From Phaeocystidibacter sp965659725 (GTDB lineage: Bacteria; Bacteroidota; Bacteroidia; Flavobacteriales; Schleiferiaceae): a stretch of 64,000 bases of DNA. A program made the position numbers and the translations under genes. Location: positions 1 to 64,000 of the forward strand of contig CBFHXG010000005.1 of assembly GCA_965659725.1 (NCBI GenBank). The letters are read 5' to 3'. Positions 16,421-24,782 of the stretch are shown here, piece after piece (positions within the stretch are counted from its first letter, which is position 1; each line of letters starts with the position of its first letter). The notes under the pieces were generated by a model. That model was given only the letters and a program-made list of their open reading frames with translations, had not been told where the DNA came from and made no database searches.

Positions 16421-19400
16421 TTATGCTTTTTCGAGGAATACCTCCAGTGTGTGATCGTCAATCTCCACATCTGTAGAGCCATCCTTTGATTCCCATTTCA
16501 AGCTAGAGGCCAAAACCTCCGAGCAAACGTAGTTCTCGTTGTTTTCGACCGCCTTTTTCAAGGCCTCGCTACCGTGTAAACTCAGCGCGATGCGGTCGGT
16601 TACATCCAATCCAGAATCCTTGCGGATATTCTGTACTCGGTTTACAACCTCTCTCGCTAATCCTTCCGATTCAAGTGCTTCATCCAGCGTGATATCCAAG
16701 GCAACGGTGACACCTCCTTCGGAGGCAACAAGCATACCTGGGATGTCGGCCGTTGAGATCTCTACATCTTCGGGTTGAAGGTTAACTTCCGTACCATTGA
16801 CGTCTAAGGTCATGCCGTCGTTGGATTCGAAGGCTTGGATTGTATCGGTATCCATCTGGTTTACCTGAGCGGCGATGCCCTTCATCAACTGACCGTACTT
16901 CGGACCCAATGTCTTGAAGTTCGGCTTGGCCTTCTTAACGAACATACCGGCCGATTCGTCTACCGCCTCCACTTCTTTCACATTCACTTCCGATGCTACG
17001 AGATTAGATACTGCTTTCAAGCGATCGGCAAATGTGGAATTGAGCACTGGAACAGTGATCTTTCTCAATGGCTGACGAACGCGGATGCGCTCTTTCTTGC
17101 GCAAGCTGAGCACCATAGAACTCAATTGTTGAGCGAGGTGCATGCGCTCTTCCAGGTCGTTGTCGATCTGACCTTCATCTGCCTTTGGCCAGTTTGCCAA
17201 GTGCACGCTTTCAACGTCGTGGTTGCTCGTAGCCTTGTTCAGATCTGTAAACAAACGCTCCATGTAGAATGGCGCCAAAGGAGCTCCTAACATGGCAACG
17301 GTTTCCAAACACGTGTAAAGGGTTTGGTAGGCAGATAGCTTATCCGTGCCCATTTCGCCCTTCCAGAAACGCCTGCGACACAAGCGAACGTACCAGTTAC
17401 TGAGCTTGTCATTTACAAAGTCGCCGATAGCACGGAAAGCACGAGTAGGTTCATAGCTCTCAAGACCATTGGTCACATCCTTGATCAACGTATTCAATTC
17501 GGAAAGGATCCAACGGTCGATCTCCGGACGTTCCTCCATCGGCACATCGGCTTCGGAATACGTAAAGTTATCTACATTAGCATATAGGGCGAAGAAGGCA
17601 TACGTATTGTACAGCGTTCCAAAGAACTTCCTGCGTACCTCTTCTACACCTTGGAGGTCGAATTTCAGATTATCCCACGGCTGAGCGTTGGTGATCATGT
17701 ACCAACGGGTTGCATCCGGACCGTATTTTTCCATGGTCTGGAACGGATCTACGGCATTGCCGAGGCGTTTGGACATCTTCTGCCCGTTCTTGTCGAGTAC
17801 CAGTCCATTGCTGACTACGGTCTTGTACGCCACCTTATCGAATACCATGGTTCCGATAGCGTGGAGTGTAAAGAACCATCCACGGGTTTGGTCAACCCCT
17901 TCGGCTATAAAATCGGCCGGGAAAACCTCTCCTGAATCAACGCGTTCTTTGTTCTCGAATGGATAGTGCATTTGCGCATAAGGCATTGAGCCTGAATCGA
18001 ACCAAACGTCGATCAGGTCGGCCTCGCGCTTCATCGGCTTGCCAGAATCACTCACAAGCATGATACGGTCTACATACGGACGGTGAAGGTCTACTTGCTC
18101 GTAGTTGTCTTCGTCCATATTACCCGCTTCGAAGCCTTTGTATGGATTGCTTTCCATTACGCCGGCTTCAACAGCTTTATCTATTTCGTTGACGAGTTCT
18201 TCAACAGATCCCATTACTTTGATCTCATCGCCATCTTCGGTACGCCAGATTGGGAGAGGAATACCCCAGAAACGAGAACGGCTCAAGTTCCAGTCGTTCA
18301 AGTTTTCAAGCCAGTTTCCGAAACGCCCAGTTCCCGTGCTGGCTGGCTTCCATTGGATGGTCTTATTGAGGTCGATCAATCTATCCTTGACGGCTGTGGT
18401 TTTCACGAACCAGCTGTCGAGCGGGTAGTAGAGCACAGGCTTATCGGTACGCCAACAGTGTGGGTAGCTGTGGACATACTTTTGCACCTTGAATGCGCGA
18501 TTGGTGGTCTTCAGATGAATAGCGATCTCTTCATCCACGCCGAGTTCAGGCGCTTCATCATCGTTGTAGTACTCCTTTTTAACGTACTTCCCGCTGTATT
18601 CTCCTAGCCCTTCCACAAAACGACCTTGAAGATCGACGAGCGGAACGGGATTGTCATTTTCGTCGAGTACTAGCATCGGTGGCACACCGGCAGCGCTTGC
18701 CACCTTCGCATCGTCGGCACCAAAAGTTGGCGCTGTGTGAACGATACCTGTACCATCTTCCGTAGTAACGAAGTCGCCTGGAATTACGCGAAAGGCCTTG
18801 TCTGCATTCTCATATGGCTGGGCCCATGGAAGCAGTTGCTCGTAGCTGATGCCCACCAGGTCGCTACCCGTGAATGTCTTGAGAGTAGCCCAAGGGATAT
18901 TCTTCTTGTTGCCATCCCAGTCACCTAAGGCTTCAACCTTATTGTCCTCCTTCAAGTAGGCATGGATCAGTGATGAAGCTATAACGATCTTGATGCGTTC
19001 GCCGGTGTATTGATTGAAGGTGTCAACAAGTGTGTATTCGATCTTCGGTCCTACCGTCAACGCCGTATTCGAAGGCAATGTCCAAGGGGTGGTGGTCCAT
19101 GCCAATAGGAATGTTTCACCATCGCCAAATAGGTTCTTGGCTTGATCGGAATTCTTCACCTTGAACTGAGCCGTGATGGTCGTATCCGTAACATCCTTAT
19201 AGGTCCCCGGCATGTTGAGTTCGTGTGAGCTCAAGCCAGTTCCCGCCTTAGGAGAGTAAGGTTGGATCGTGTATCCCTTGTAGAGGAGTTCTTTGTCGTA
19301 GATCTGACGTAGAAGCCACCAAACAGTTTCGATGTATTTGGTCTTGTAGGTTACATAAGGATCATCCATATCCACCCAGTAGCCCATTTCTGATGTGAGG

Positions 19401-19819
19401 TTGTTCCAAACATCGGTGTAGCGCATTACTGCTTTTCTACAGGCTTGATTGTACTCTTCAACAGTGATCTTGGTACCGATATCTTCTTTCGTAATACCGA
19501 GCTCCTTTTCAACACCGAGCTCAACCGGAAGTCCGTGTGTATCCCAACCTGCCTTGCGCACAACGCGATAGCCTTGTTGGGTCTTGAAGCGGCAGAAAAG
19601 GTCCTTGATAGTACGACCCATCACGTGGTGGATACCAGGCAATCCGTTGGCTGAAGGGGGTCCTTCATAGAAAACAAAGCTCTTTGCACCTTCACGAGTA
19701 GACACACTCTTTTCGAAGGTTTTCTCCTCTGCCCACTTCGATTTGATCGTTTGGTGAACTTCTGTGAGATCTAGATGCGAATATTCCTTGTAAGGCTTTT
19801 GTGGTTTTCCACTCATCAT
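16421..19819 (-). CDS. ileS: Isoleucine--tRNA ligase
   Basis: A 1132-residue class I tRNA synthetase that charges tRNA(Ile) and edits Val-tRNA(Ile). The HIGH-like motif is in GPPSANGLPGIHHVMGRT (H64-H65 region), the KMSKR loop is at 681-685, and the editing domain shows WTTTPWTLPSNTAL. The length and the absence of a C-terminal four-Cys zinc motif fit the long, eukaryote-like type 2 enzymes usual in Bacteroidota, a class associated with reduced mupirocin sensitivity (family knowledge, not tested here). Two in-frame ATGs (19819 and 19816) are possible starts. A TACTTTCG element lies about 30 bp upstream. Confidence 0.96.
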   Translation of the reverse strand: MMSGKPQKPYKEYSHLDLTEVHQTIKSKWAEEKTFEKSVSTREGAKSFVFYEGPPSANGLPGIHHVMGRTIKDLFCRFKTQQGYRVVRKAGWDTHGLPVELGVEKELGITKEDIGTKITVEEYNQACRKAVMRYTDVWNNLTSEMGYWVDMDDPYVTYKTKYIETVWWLLRQIYDKELLYKGYTIQPYSPKAGTGLSSHELNMPGTYKDVTDTTITAQFKVKNSDQAKNLFGDGETFLLAWTTTPWTLPSNTALTVGPKIEYTLVDTFNQYTGERIKIVIASSLIHAYLKEDNKVEALGDWDGNKKNIPWATLKTFTGSDLVGISYEQLLPWAQPYENADKAFRVIPGDFVTTEDGTGIVHTAPTFGADDAKVASAAGVPPMLVLDENDNPVPLVDLQGRFVEGLGEYSGKYVKKEYYNDDEAPELGVDEEIAIHLKTTNRAFKVQKYVHSYPHCWRTDKPVLYYPLDSWFVKTTAVKDRLIDLNKTIQWKPASTGTGRFGNWLENLNDWNLSRSRFWGIPLPIWRTEDGDEIKVMGSVEELVNEIDKAVEAGVMESNPYKGFEAGNMDEDNYEQVDLHRPYVDRIMLVSDSGKPMKREADLIDVWFDSGSMPYAQMHYPFENKERVDSGEVFPADFIAEGVDQTRGWFFTLHAIGTMVFDKVAYKTVVSNGLVLDKNGQKMSKRLGNAVDPFQTMEKYGPDATRWYMITNAQPWDNLKFDLQGVEEVRRKFFGTLYNTYAFFALYANVDNFTYSEADVPMEERPEIDRWILSELNTLIKDVTNGLESYEPTRAFRAIGDFVNDKLSNWYVRLCRRRFWKGEMGTDKLSAYQTLYTCLETVAMLGAPLAPFYMERLFTDLNKATSNHDVESVHLANWPKADEGQIDNDLEERMHLAQQLSSMVLSLRKKERIRVRQPLRKITVPVLNSTFADRLKAVSNLVASEVNVKEVEAVDESAGMFVKKAKPNFKTLGPKYGQLMKGIAAQVNQMDTDTIQAFESNDGMTLDVNGTEVNLQPEDVEISTADIPGMLVASEGGVTVALDITLDEALESEGLAREVVNRVQNIRKDSGLDVTDRIALSLHGSEALKKAVENNENYVCSEVLASSLKWESKDGSTDVEIDDHTLEVFLEKA

Positions 19820-19846
19820 CAGGGACTTCTGTCGATTTTAGAAGCG

Positions 19847-19854
19847 CGAAAGTA
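19847..19854 (-). promoter_or_regulatory. Candidate −7 box for ileS
   Basis: TACTTTCG on the minus strand, a TAnnTTYG variant, about 28 bp before the ileS start. The same octamer precedes the gene starting at 38317. Confidence 0.4.
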
Positions 19855-19935
19855 CGAAAATGAGCGTGTTTCCTGAAGCCTTTTGCTGGCTAGATGGCAA
19901 CACGCTCAAAATTGATGAATTATCGGTGCGGTAGC

Positions 19936-20643
19936 TTACTTCTGTGGAGGTCTGGAGGGTCTTACCTCCACCTTGCTAGGCAATGCGCGTGGATTCATTT
20001 TGAAGAGGTCTACTACGAGTTCTCCAATATCTTCTGGCTGTATCTTCCATGCATCCTCCTCGCTTGGCGTATGCCCGTTGAAGTGGGAAGTAACCGACCC
20101 AGGCATGATGGTACTCACGTTGATGCCTTCATGACGGAGATCGAGCATCACAGATTGTGTAAAGCCGGTGAGTCCGAATTTAGAGGCATTGTACGCCGAG
20201 CCTTTCGGGAAGAAGTTCGTACCCGCAAGGCTAGAGATGGTAATGATATACCCATTGGATTTCTTCAACTCGTTTAGAGATGCACGGATGGTGTGAAATA
20301 CTCCGGTAAGATTGGTGTCAATGGTTTGATGCCACTGCTCATCTGTGAGCTCTTCGATGCTTCCAAAGTGACCTAGTCCTGCATTGGCGATCACGTAATC
20401 GAGCCTTCCAAAGCGATCGACCGTAGCCTTCACGGCAGCGTCCATATCCGACCTCGAGCGCACGTCAGCAGCCAATCCGAGTGCATTCGTATGGGTCTGT
20501 ATTGCAGCAGCTTCGGCGGCCGACAGATCCCTGGAAGTGACGGCCACTTGTACCCCTTGTGCAGTAAGTGCCTGGGCTATTCCCAGTCCGATTCCCTTGG
20601 AACCGCCTGTTATAAGTGCAACTTTATTTTCTAAGCTTGACAT
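19936..20643 (-). CDS. Short-chain dehydrogenase/reductase
   Basis: The start chosen is ATG 20643 (MSSLENKVALITGG), because the longer frame would run into the terminator hairpin at 20663-20697. The product is 235 residues, a classical SDR: TGGSKGIG cofactor motif (12-19), NAGLG (87-91), and the catalytic S138, Y151 and K155 (ISSLAG, YNASK). It oxidises or reduces an alcohol/carbonyl with NAD(P); the substrate is unknown. No operon partner is evident. Confidence 0.88.
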   Translation of the reverse strand: MSSLENKVALITGGSKGIGLGIAQALTAQGVQVAVTSRDLSAAEAAAIQTHTNALGLAADVRSRSDMDAAVKATVDRFGRLDYVIANAGLGHFGSIEELTDEQWHQTIDTNLTGVFHTIRASLNELKKSNGYIITISSLAGTNFFPKGSAYNASKFGLTGFTQSVMLDLRHEGINVSTIMPGSVTSHFNGHTPSEEDAWKIQPEDIGELVVDLFKMNPRALPSKVEVRPSRPPQK

Positions 20644-20662
20644 GTAATGTTGATTTTTCGAA

Positions 20663-20697
20663 TTAAAAAAGCCGTTCATCCAGAGGACAAACGGCTT
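20663..20697 (-). terminator. Terminator of the outer-membrane barrel gene
   Basis: An 8-bp perfect stem, AAGCCGTT at 20669-20676 and its complement at 20690-20697. It is followed on the minus strand by a run of Ts. It lies just after the stop of the 20719-21201 gene and just before the dehydrogenase start. Confidence 0.7.
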
Positions 20698-20718
20698 GGG
20701 TATTTTGTTAGAAGTTCC

Positions 20719-21201
20719 TTAGAACTGGTAACGAACTCCTAATGCAATTCCGTTCCAGTCGAATCCGGCATCGTCGAGCAGCCAGAAATTAGGACGAACA
20801 TCTAAGCTCAATTGAAGTGGAATGTTGAAGTCATACTCGATACCAAGCTGACCCGTAGCACCGGCATTGAAACCACCTTCGTTAGCTCCGGTGAAGTTAT
20901 CGTTATACGACCAAGATCCTAGCGTTGCACCAACACCTGCGTACCAGTTGAATCTGCCCTCGAGGTTCCAAACCCACTGATAAACACCAGTAAGAGCGAA
21001 ACGATCATAATTGTCATTCGAGTTTAGGCCGAGGTCAAGCTCAAGTCGGTTGCCTCCCAAAGCTTTTTGATAGGAGATCTCCGTTCCGAGGCCGTTACCT
21101 GCGCCAAAGCGTAGGCCGATAGCATTTGGACTGATACTTTGAGCTTCCATACTCATCGAAGCGCCCATTACAATAGCGAATAAGAATAGAATTTTTTTCA
21201 T
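20719..21201 (-). CDS. Small outer-membrane beta-barrel protein
   Basis: Start at ATG 21201 (MKKILFLFAIVMGAS, a clean signal peptide ending near MEAQS), giving 160 residues. The rest is alternating hydrophobic/polar strands rich in Gly, Tyr and Trp, ending in GIALGVRYQF with a terminal Phe, as expected for a Bam-inserted barrel. It has about eight strand-like segments. No specific function can be assigned. It is a single-gene unit with its own terminator. Confidence 0.7.
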   Translation of the reverse strand: MKKILFLFAIVMGASMSMEAQSISPNAIGLRFGAGNGLGTEISYQKALGGNRLELDLGLNSNDNYDRFALTGVYQWVWNLEGRFNWYAGVGATLGSWSYNDNFTGANEGGFNAGATGQLGIEYDFNIPLQLSLDVRPNFWLLDDAGFDWNGIALGVRYQF

Positions 21202-21260
21202 GGATGATTGCATTTGATGGATAATTGGTTAATTCTCTTTTCAGGTAATGCCCAATGCAA

Positions 21261-21711
21261 TTAAATGTTCATTACCTCTCTCAGTGGAGCGTGAAAATAA
21301 CGGAATTCACCGAAATATCTTCGTTTCTGTGGTTTTTTTGTGGTAGCTATCCTCTCCAAAGTGAAGTGCCACTTGGTTCCTAGAGTATTTTCACACTTTC
21401 CACTCATCTTGCTTCCTTCCGTAAAGCGGCAAACACTAATGGAATAGTTATCGTTCCAATGGATCTCAAGTACCCCGTCCTTAAGAACCTACCAGTCATC
21501 CTCACCCGTCACCGTATGGGTCGGTCGTAAACCGCCCATTTCTTTCAAAAGTGATGGTATAATTTAGTTCATTTTCCAAGCCATATGAGGTGTACTCCCA
21601 CGTGGTGCCTATCAACGCCAGATCTTCCTGTTGGTCGGCCTTTGGCCCCTCAGTAAAGGAATAAATTAATGTCAATGTTGTGAGGAGAAGCACAATACTA
21701 ACTGTACGCAT
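21261..21711 (-). pseudogene. Broken gene for a small secreted lipocalin-like protein
   Basis: From ATG 21711 the frame encodes a signal peptide and then WEYTSYGLENELNYTITFE...GRFTTDPYGDG, and stops at TGA 21502-21504. One base earlier in phase the sequence continues as GEDDW, then an in-frame TAG (21489-21491), then VLKDGVLEIHWNDNYSI and KCENTLGTKWHFTLERI, open to TAA at 21261. The downstream part has the Trp/Gly-rich pattern expected for the second half of the same small domain. Two lesions (a frameshift near 21503-21507 and a nonsense codon) therefore separate the halves. A recent pseudogene is most likely; sequencing errors would need two independent events. No function is known. Confidence 0.7.
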
Positions 21712-21798
21712 GGTATGGAGGTCGTTTGTTGCTTGAAGTTACAACTTCTAATTGACCCACGATTGTGTAAATTGGACCAATAAATCAATCACTACCCC

Positions 21799-22872
21799 AT
21801 GTATACGAAGGCAATACTACTCGCTATGATCGCGATCAGCTCCATGATCTATGGTCAACCGGATAGCACTGTTCACACTATTCAAGAAGAGTTGATCCGA
21901 GTAGGCGTGAAGGATTCGCCTCCATTCATTTACGTGGATGAGTCGGGGATCTATGGTCCTATCGTAGAGTTTTGGGAGCGGATAGATCGCGAACTTGGTT
22001 ATCATTCCGAGTATGTGATCTACGAGGATGTTGAATCTCTTTTGGATGGGGTCAAAGACGGGGAGGTAGACTTAAGTGTTAACCCAATAACGGTTTCGGC
22101 CTCGCGCATCAAAGATGTTGATTTTACTCAACCGTTCTTTATTACCGATACCGCCATACTCGAGCGGAAAGAGGGTAGATATTGGACGTTTATCAAGGGA
22201 TTGTTCTCATGGAATTTCTTGAGTGCGATCTTAGGCCTTGGGGTGGTGATCTTGGTCTTTGGATTTGTTGTTTGGATGGTGGAGCACAGAAGGAACAAGG
22301 ATTTCAGAAAGGGTATCAAGGGAATTGGAGATGGCTTTTGGTGGAGTGCGGTTACGATGACAACCGTTGGGTACGGAGATAAAGCGCCCAAGACCCCTCT
22401 CGGCCGGTCTGTAGCCTTCGTTTGGATGATCGTTGCGGTAGTGGGTATTTCTGGTTTAACGGCGGGGATCGCATCTTCGTTGACTAGGTCTTCCATTGAG
22501 AATGATGTGAGTTCGGTCCGCGACCTGCGGAAGTTCAGGATAGCAACACTAGAAGGAACCAACGCCAGTGAGTACTTGGATAGGTTCAACGTGCCACATT
22601 TTGCCGTTGAATCCATAGATCAAGCCTTCGAAATGATAGTGCAAGACCAGATCGATTACTTCGTTTTCGACCGAGTTCTGATACGCACTGCACTCCGCGA
22701 GAGTCCGCTCAAAGACGAATTGCACCTCATGGATAGAGGCATACGAACGGATTATTATAGCTTTCCTGTTAATCGGTCATTCTCAGACTACAACAAGATC
22801 AATGAGCAATTGCTCAACGATATGAATGGACTAGATTGGATTGCGATCCAGTCGAGATACGGAATGGATTAA
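21799..22872 (+). CDS. Ionotropic glutamate receptor-like potassium channel (GluR0 type)
   Basis: A 357-residue membrane receptor-channel. The order is signal peptide (1-19), ligand-binding lobe S1 (about 28-125), membrane helix M1 (about 138-162), pore loop, M2 (about 203-225) and lobe S2 (about 235-355). The pore carries the potassium filter TVGYGD (189-194). The periplasmic-binding fold shows PITVSASRIKDVDFTQPF; R103 corresponds to the Arg that binds the ligand carboxylate in glutamate receptors. EGTNASEYL (252-260) and D291 match the S2 ligand contacts. Such proteins are tetrameric, ligand-gated potassium channels; the ligand here (an amino acid?) is unknown. Its 3' end overlaps the convergent RidA gene by 3 bp, with a bestrophin gene next to it. 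Confidence 0.88.
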   Translation: MYTKAILLAMIAISSMIYGQPDSTVHTIQEELIRVGVKDSPPFIYVDESGIYGPIVEFWERIDRELGYHSEYVIYEDVESLLDGVKDGEVDLSVNPITVSASRIKDVDFTQPFFITDTAILERKEGRYWTFIKGLFSWNFLSAILGLGVVILVFGFVVWMVEHRRNKDFRKGIKGIGDGFWWSAVTMTTVGYGDKAPKTPLGRSVAFVWMIVAVVGISGLTAGIASSLTRSSIENDVSSVRDLRKFRIATLEGTNASEYLDRFNVPHFAVESIDQAFEMIVQDQIDYFVFDRVLIRTALRESPLKDELHLMDRGIRTDYYSFPVNRSFSDYNKINEQLLNDMNGLDWIAIQSRYGMD

Positions 22873-23297
22873 TCGTCGATTGTAGCTACACACTTCAGCT
22901 CGATAGCAATGGGAGTAGGTAAACTGTTGATCTCTACCGTGGTTCTGCAAGGCTGATTGTCCTTGAAGTACTCCGCATAGATCTTGTTGAAGGTGTGAAA
23001 ATCACGCTTCATGTTTACCAAGAACACCTGTACATCTACCAATTGATCCCAACTTGAGCCTGATGCCTCAAGGATTTTACGCACGTTCTCGAAAACGCTG
23101 TGAACTTGAGCTTTAAAATCGAACTCTAAGAAGTTGCCATTGTGATCCAACTTCAGGCCAGGTACACCGCTATCATTAGCGTCACTTCCAGCAGTACGAG
23201 GACCTACGCCAGAGAGGAACAGGAGGTTTCCAACTTTACGTGCATGGGGGTAAAGGCCAACCGGCTTGGGGGCATTATCTGCATTCACTTTGCTCAT
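22869..23297 (-). CDS. RidA family protein (enamine/imine deaminase type)
   Basis: A 142-residue Rid/YjgF protein. Typical features are KPVGLYPHARKVGNLLFLSG, SVFENVRKIL, VDVQVFLVNMKRDF and the C-terminal PCRTTVEINSLPTPIAIEL. The conserved Arg of the RidA active site is present (CRTTV). The GVGPRTAG loop and LPTPIAIELK resemble the 2-aminomuconate deaminase-like subgroup, but that assignment is tentative. It starts 1 bp after the bestrophin stop and is the last gene of an acetyltransferase-bestrophin-RidA operon. Confidence 0.85.
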   Translation of the reverse strand: MSKVNADNAPKPVGLYPHARKVGNLLFLSGVGPRTAGSDANDSGVPGLKLDHNGNFLEFDFKAQVHSVFENVRKILEASGSSWDQLVDVQVFLVNMKRDFHTFNKIYAEYFKDNQPCRTTVEINSLPTPIAIELKCVATIDD

Positions 23298-23298
23298 A

Positions 23299-24195
23299 TC
23301 ACATCAAATATTCTCCATTTACCGGTTCCAAAGGTTCCGGCAAATCAGGTTCATTCAACATCTCCAATAAATTGCGCTCTAAGGTACGGGTGAGAGCGGA
23401 CATAGGCGTGTCGGATGGCATGTTTTCAAATGGATTCATGATCATCAAACCATTGTAATATGTGGCATAAAATACAAATCCAATGACCCATCCGAAGAGC
23501 AACGCCCACCATCCCACAACAGAGAAAAGTGCCATGGCGTTCAGCAGCAGGAAAATAAAAATGAAAAACTTGGTGAAGAACACATAGCTGGTCGGGAAAA
23601 CAGTGTTCTTGATGCGCTCACACATCCCCATCTGATCGGTCATCCTCACCAGTGCTTCATCCAACGCCTTGTACGCAAACGGCTCGAGATGCCCCTTGTC
23701 CAACCCAGCCTTGATATTCTCTGCTTGCATTTGCAAGATTGTGTTTGGCCTATGCTTCGAGTTGATCACTCTTTCTCGCTCCGATCTTTCAACGTAAACC
23801 AAGTAGTTGTGAGAGTCTACCTCCCTAAGATGTGAGGCCAGTAAATGAAGCCAGGCCAAATGACGCTTGACCATTATCTTCTCTATTTCTGAGTCATCGC
23901 TTCCCTTCCAGTAGGTAAGGATAGAGCGAGCCCAGGTGCGTGAGTCGTTGACAATCATGCCCCACACCTTGCGCGCCTCCCACCAACGGTCATAGGCTTG
24001 GTTATTCGTGAAACCAATGAAGAAGGCTATTGCGGTACCCAGAATGGCGGATATGGAGATCGGCACCTCAAAATATTTGAGGATGAAGCTGTCGTACGCC
24101 AGCAGTCCTATTCCAACCTCTGCCAATATGAAAAGATTGATCTTCCAGGTTCGCCTTAAAACACCTCCAAAGGTCCAATTCTTACGTACAAGCAT
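23299..24195 (-). CDS. Bestrophin family anion channel
   Basis: A 298-residue integral membrane protein. The family signature is seen in GTAIAFFIGFTNNQAYDRWWEARKVWG, where the FxxNxAYxRWWEAR core is conserved in bacterial and animal bestrophins. Four hydrophobic segments (about 20-45, 45-65, 215-235, 240-260) agree with the pentameric channel fold. Bacterial members conduct either anions or cations. It sits 14 bp downstream of an acetyltransferase gene and 1 bp before the RidA gene. The convergent potassium channel gene beside it makes a local cluster of ion channels. Confidence 0.9.
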   Translation of the reverse strand: MLVRKNWTFGGVLRRTWKINLFILAEVGIGLLAYDSFILKYFEVPISISAILGTAIAFFIGFTNNQAYDRWWEARKVWGMIVNDSRTWARSILTYWKGSDDSEIEKIMVKRHLAWLHLLASHLREVDSHNYLVYVERSERERVINSKHRPNTILQMQAENIKAGLDKGHLEPFAYKALDEALVRMTDQMGMCERIKNTVFPTSYVFFTKFFIFIFLLLNAMALFSVVGWWALLFGWVIGFVFYATYYNGLMIMNPFENMPSDTPMSALTRTLERNLLEMLNEPDLPEPLEPVNGEYLM

Positions 24196-24209
24196 AGGCT
24201 AGGGATCAG

Positions 24210-24719
24210 TTAGTTCGATGGATAGATGTATTGTCTGTCCACACAACTAAGTTCAGCATTATAAACTTCACGTTGAAATACCATGTGCTTTTCCAACATT
24301 TTGACTGAGGCTTTATTCAGCACATCAGCCTCTGCATACAATACATCGATATCAGGCCTAGCCAAAGCCCATTCCATTAGGCCAGGTAGTAACTCGCTGG
24401 CATAGCCATTTCCCCAGTAGCGCTTTCGCAAGCGGTATCCAATCTCCATTTGCTGGGGTTTCATAGGTACCAATGCACACGTGCCTATGAACTCGTCATC
24501 TTCCTTTCTACAAACGGCATAGATCAATTTGACCGGATCAATCATCGCGTGGTTTTCGATACAGAATTCGAGGTCGGTCTCAGCCTGCTCCCTATCAACC
24601 GGATCGTAGGCGGTGTATTTGACCACATCGGGGTCTGATTCCATCTCAGCGAAGGCGTCGAGGTCATCCATGGAAAGTGGACGAACGTAGAGACGTTTGG
24701 TTTGAAAGTAAACGGACAT
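24210..24719 (-). CDS. GNAT family N-acetyltransferase
   Basis: ATG 24719 (MSVYFQTKRLYVRPLS) is taken as the start, giving 169 residues. The N-terminal TKRLYVRPLSMDDLDAFAEM and the acetyl-CoA loop RLRKRYWGNGYASEL, then DVLYAEADVLNKASVKMLEK, are typical of RimJ/RimL-like acetyltransferases. It shares only the family pattern with the acetyltransferase at 12128-12673. First gene of the bestrophin-RidA unit; the substrate is unknown. Confidence 0.85.
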   Translation of the reverse strand: MSVYFQTKRLYVRPLSMDDLDAFAEMESDPDVVKYTAYDPVDREQAETDLEFCIENHAMIDPVKLIYAVCRKEDDEFIGTCALVPMKPQQMEIGYRLRKRYWGNGYASELLPGLMEWALARPDIDVLYAEADVLNKASVKMLEKHMVFQREVYNAELSCVDRQYIYPSN

Positions 24720-24748
24720 CGGTTTGTGTTGAGCCAACAAAATACAAC

Positions 24749-24777
24749 AAGGTCCCGGTTTTTTACTTCGGGACCTT
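24749..24777 (-). terminator. Hairpin terminator after the deaD-like gene
   Basis: A perfect 9-bp stem, AAGGTCCCG at 24749-24757 and CGGGACCTT at 24769-24777, 5 bp after the helicase stop and before the acetyltransferase start. The following minus-strand sequence is only moderately T-rich. Confidence 0.6.
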
Positions 24778-24782
24778 TGTTC

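Noticed and set aside
21243..21277. An 8-bp inverted repeat (AGGTAATG/CATTACCT, 19-bp loop) at the end of the broken gene
   Set aside because: Long loop and no T-run make a terminator doubtful, and it could be chance.
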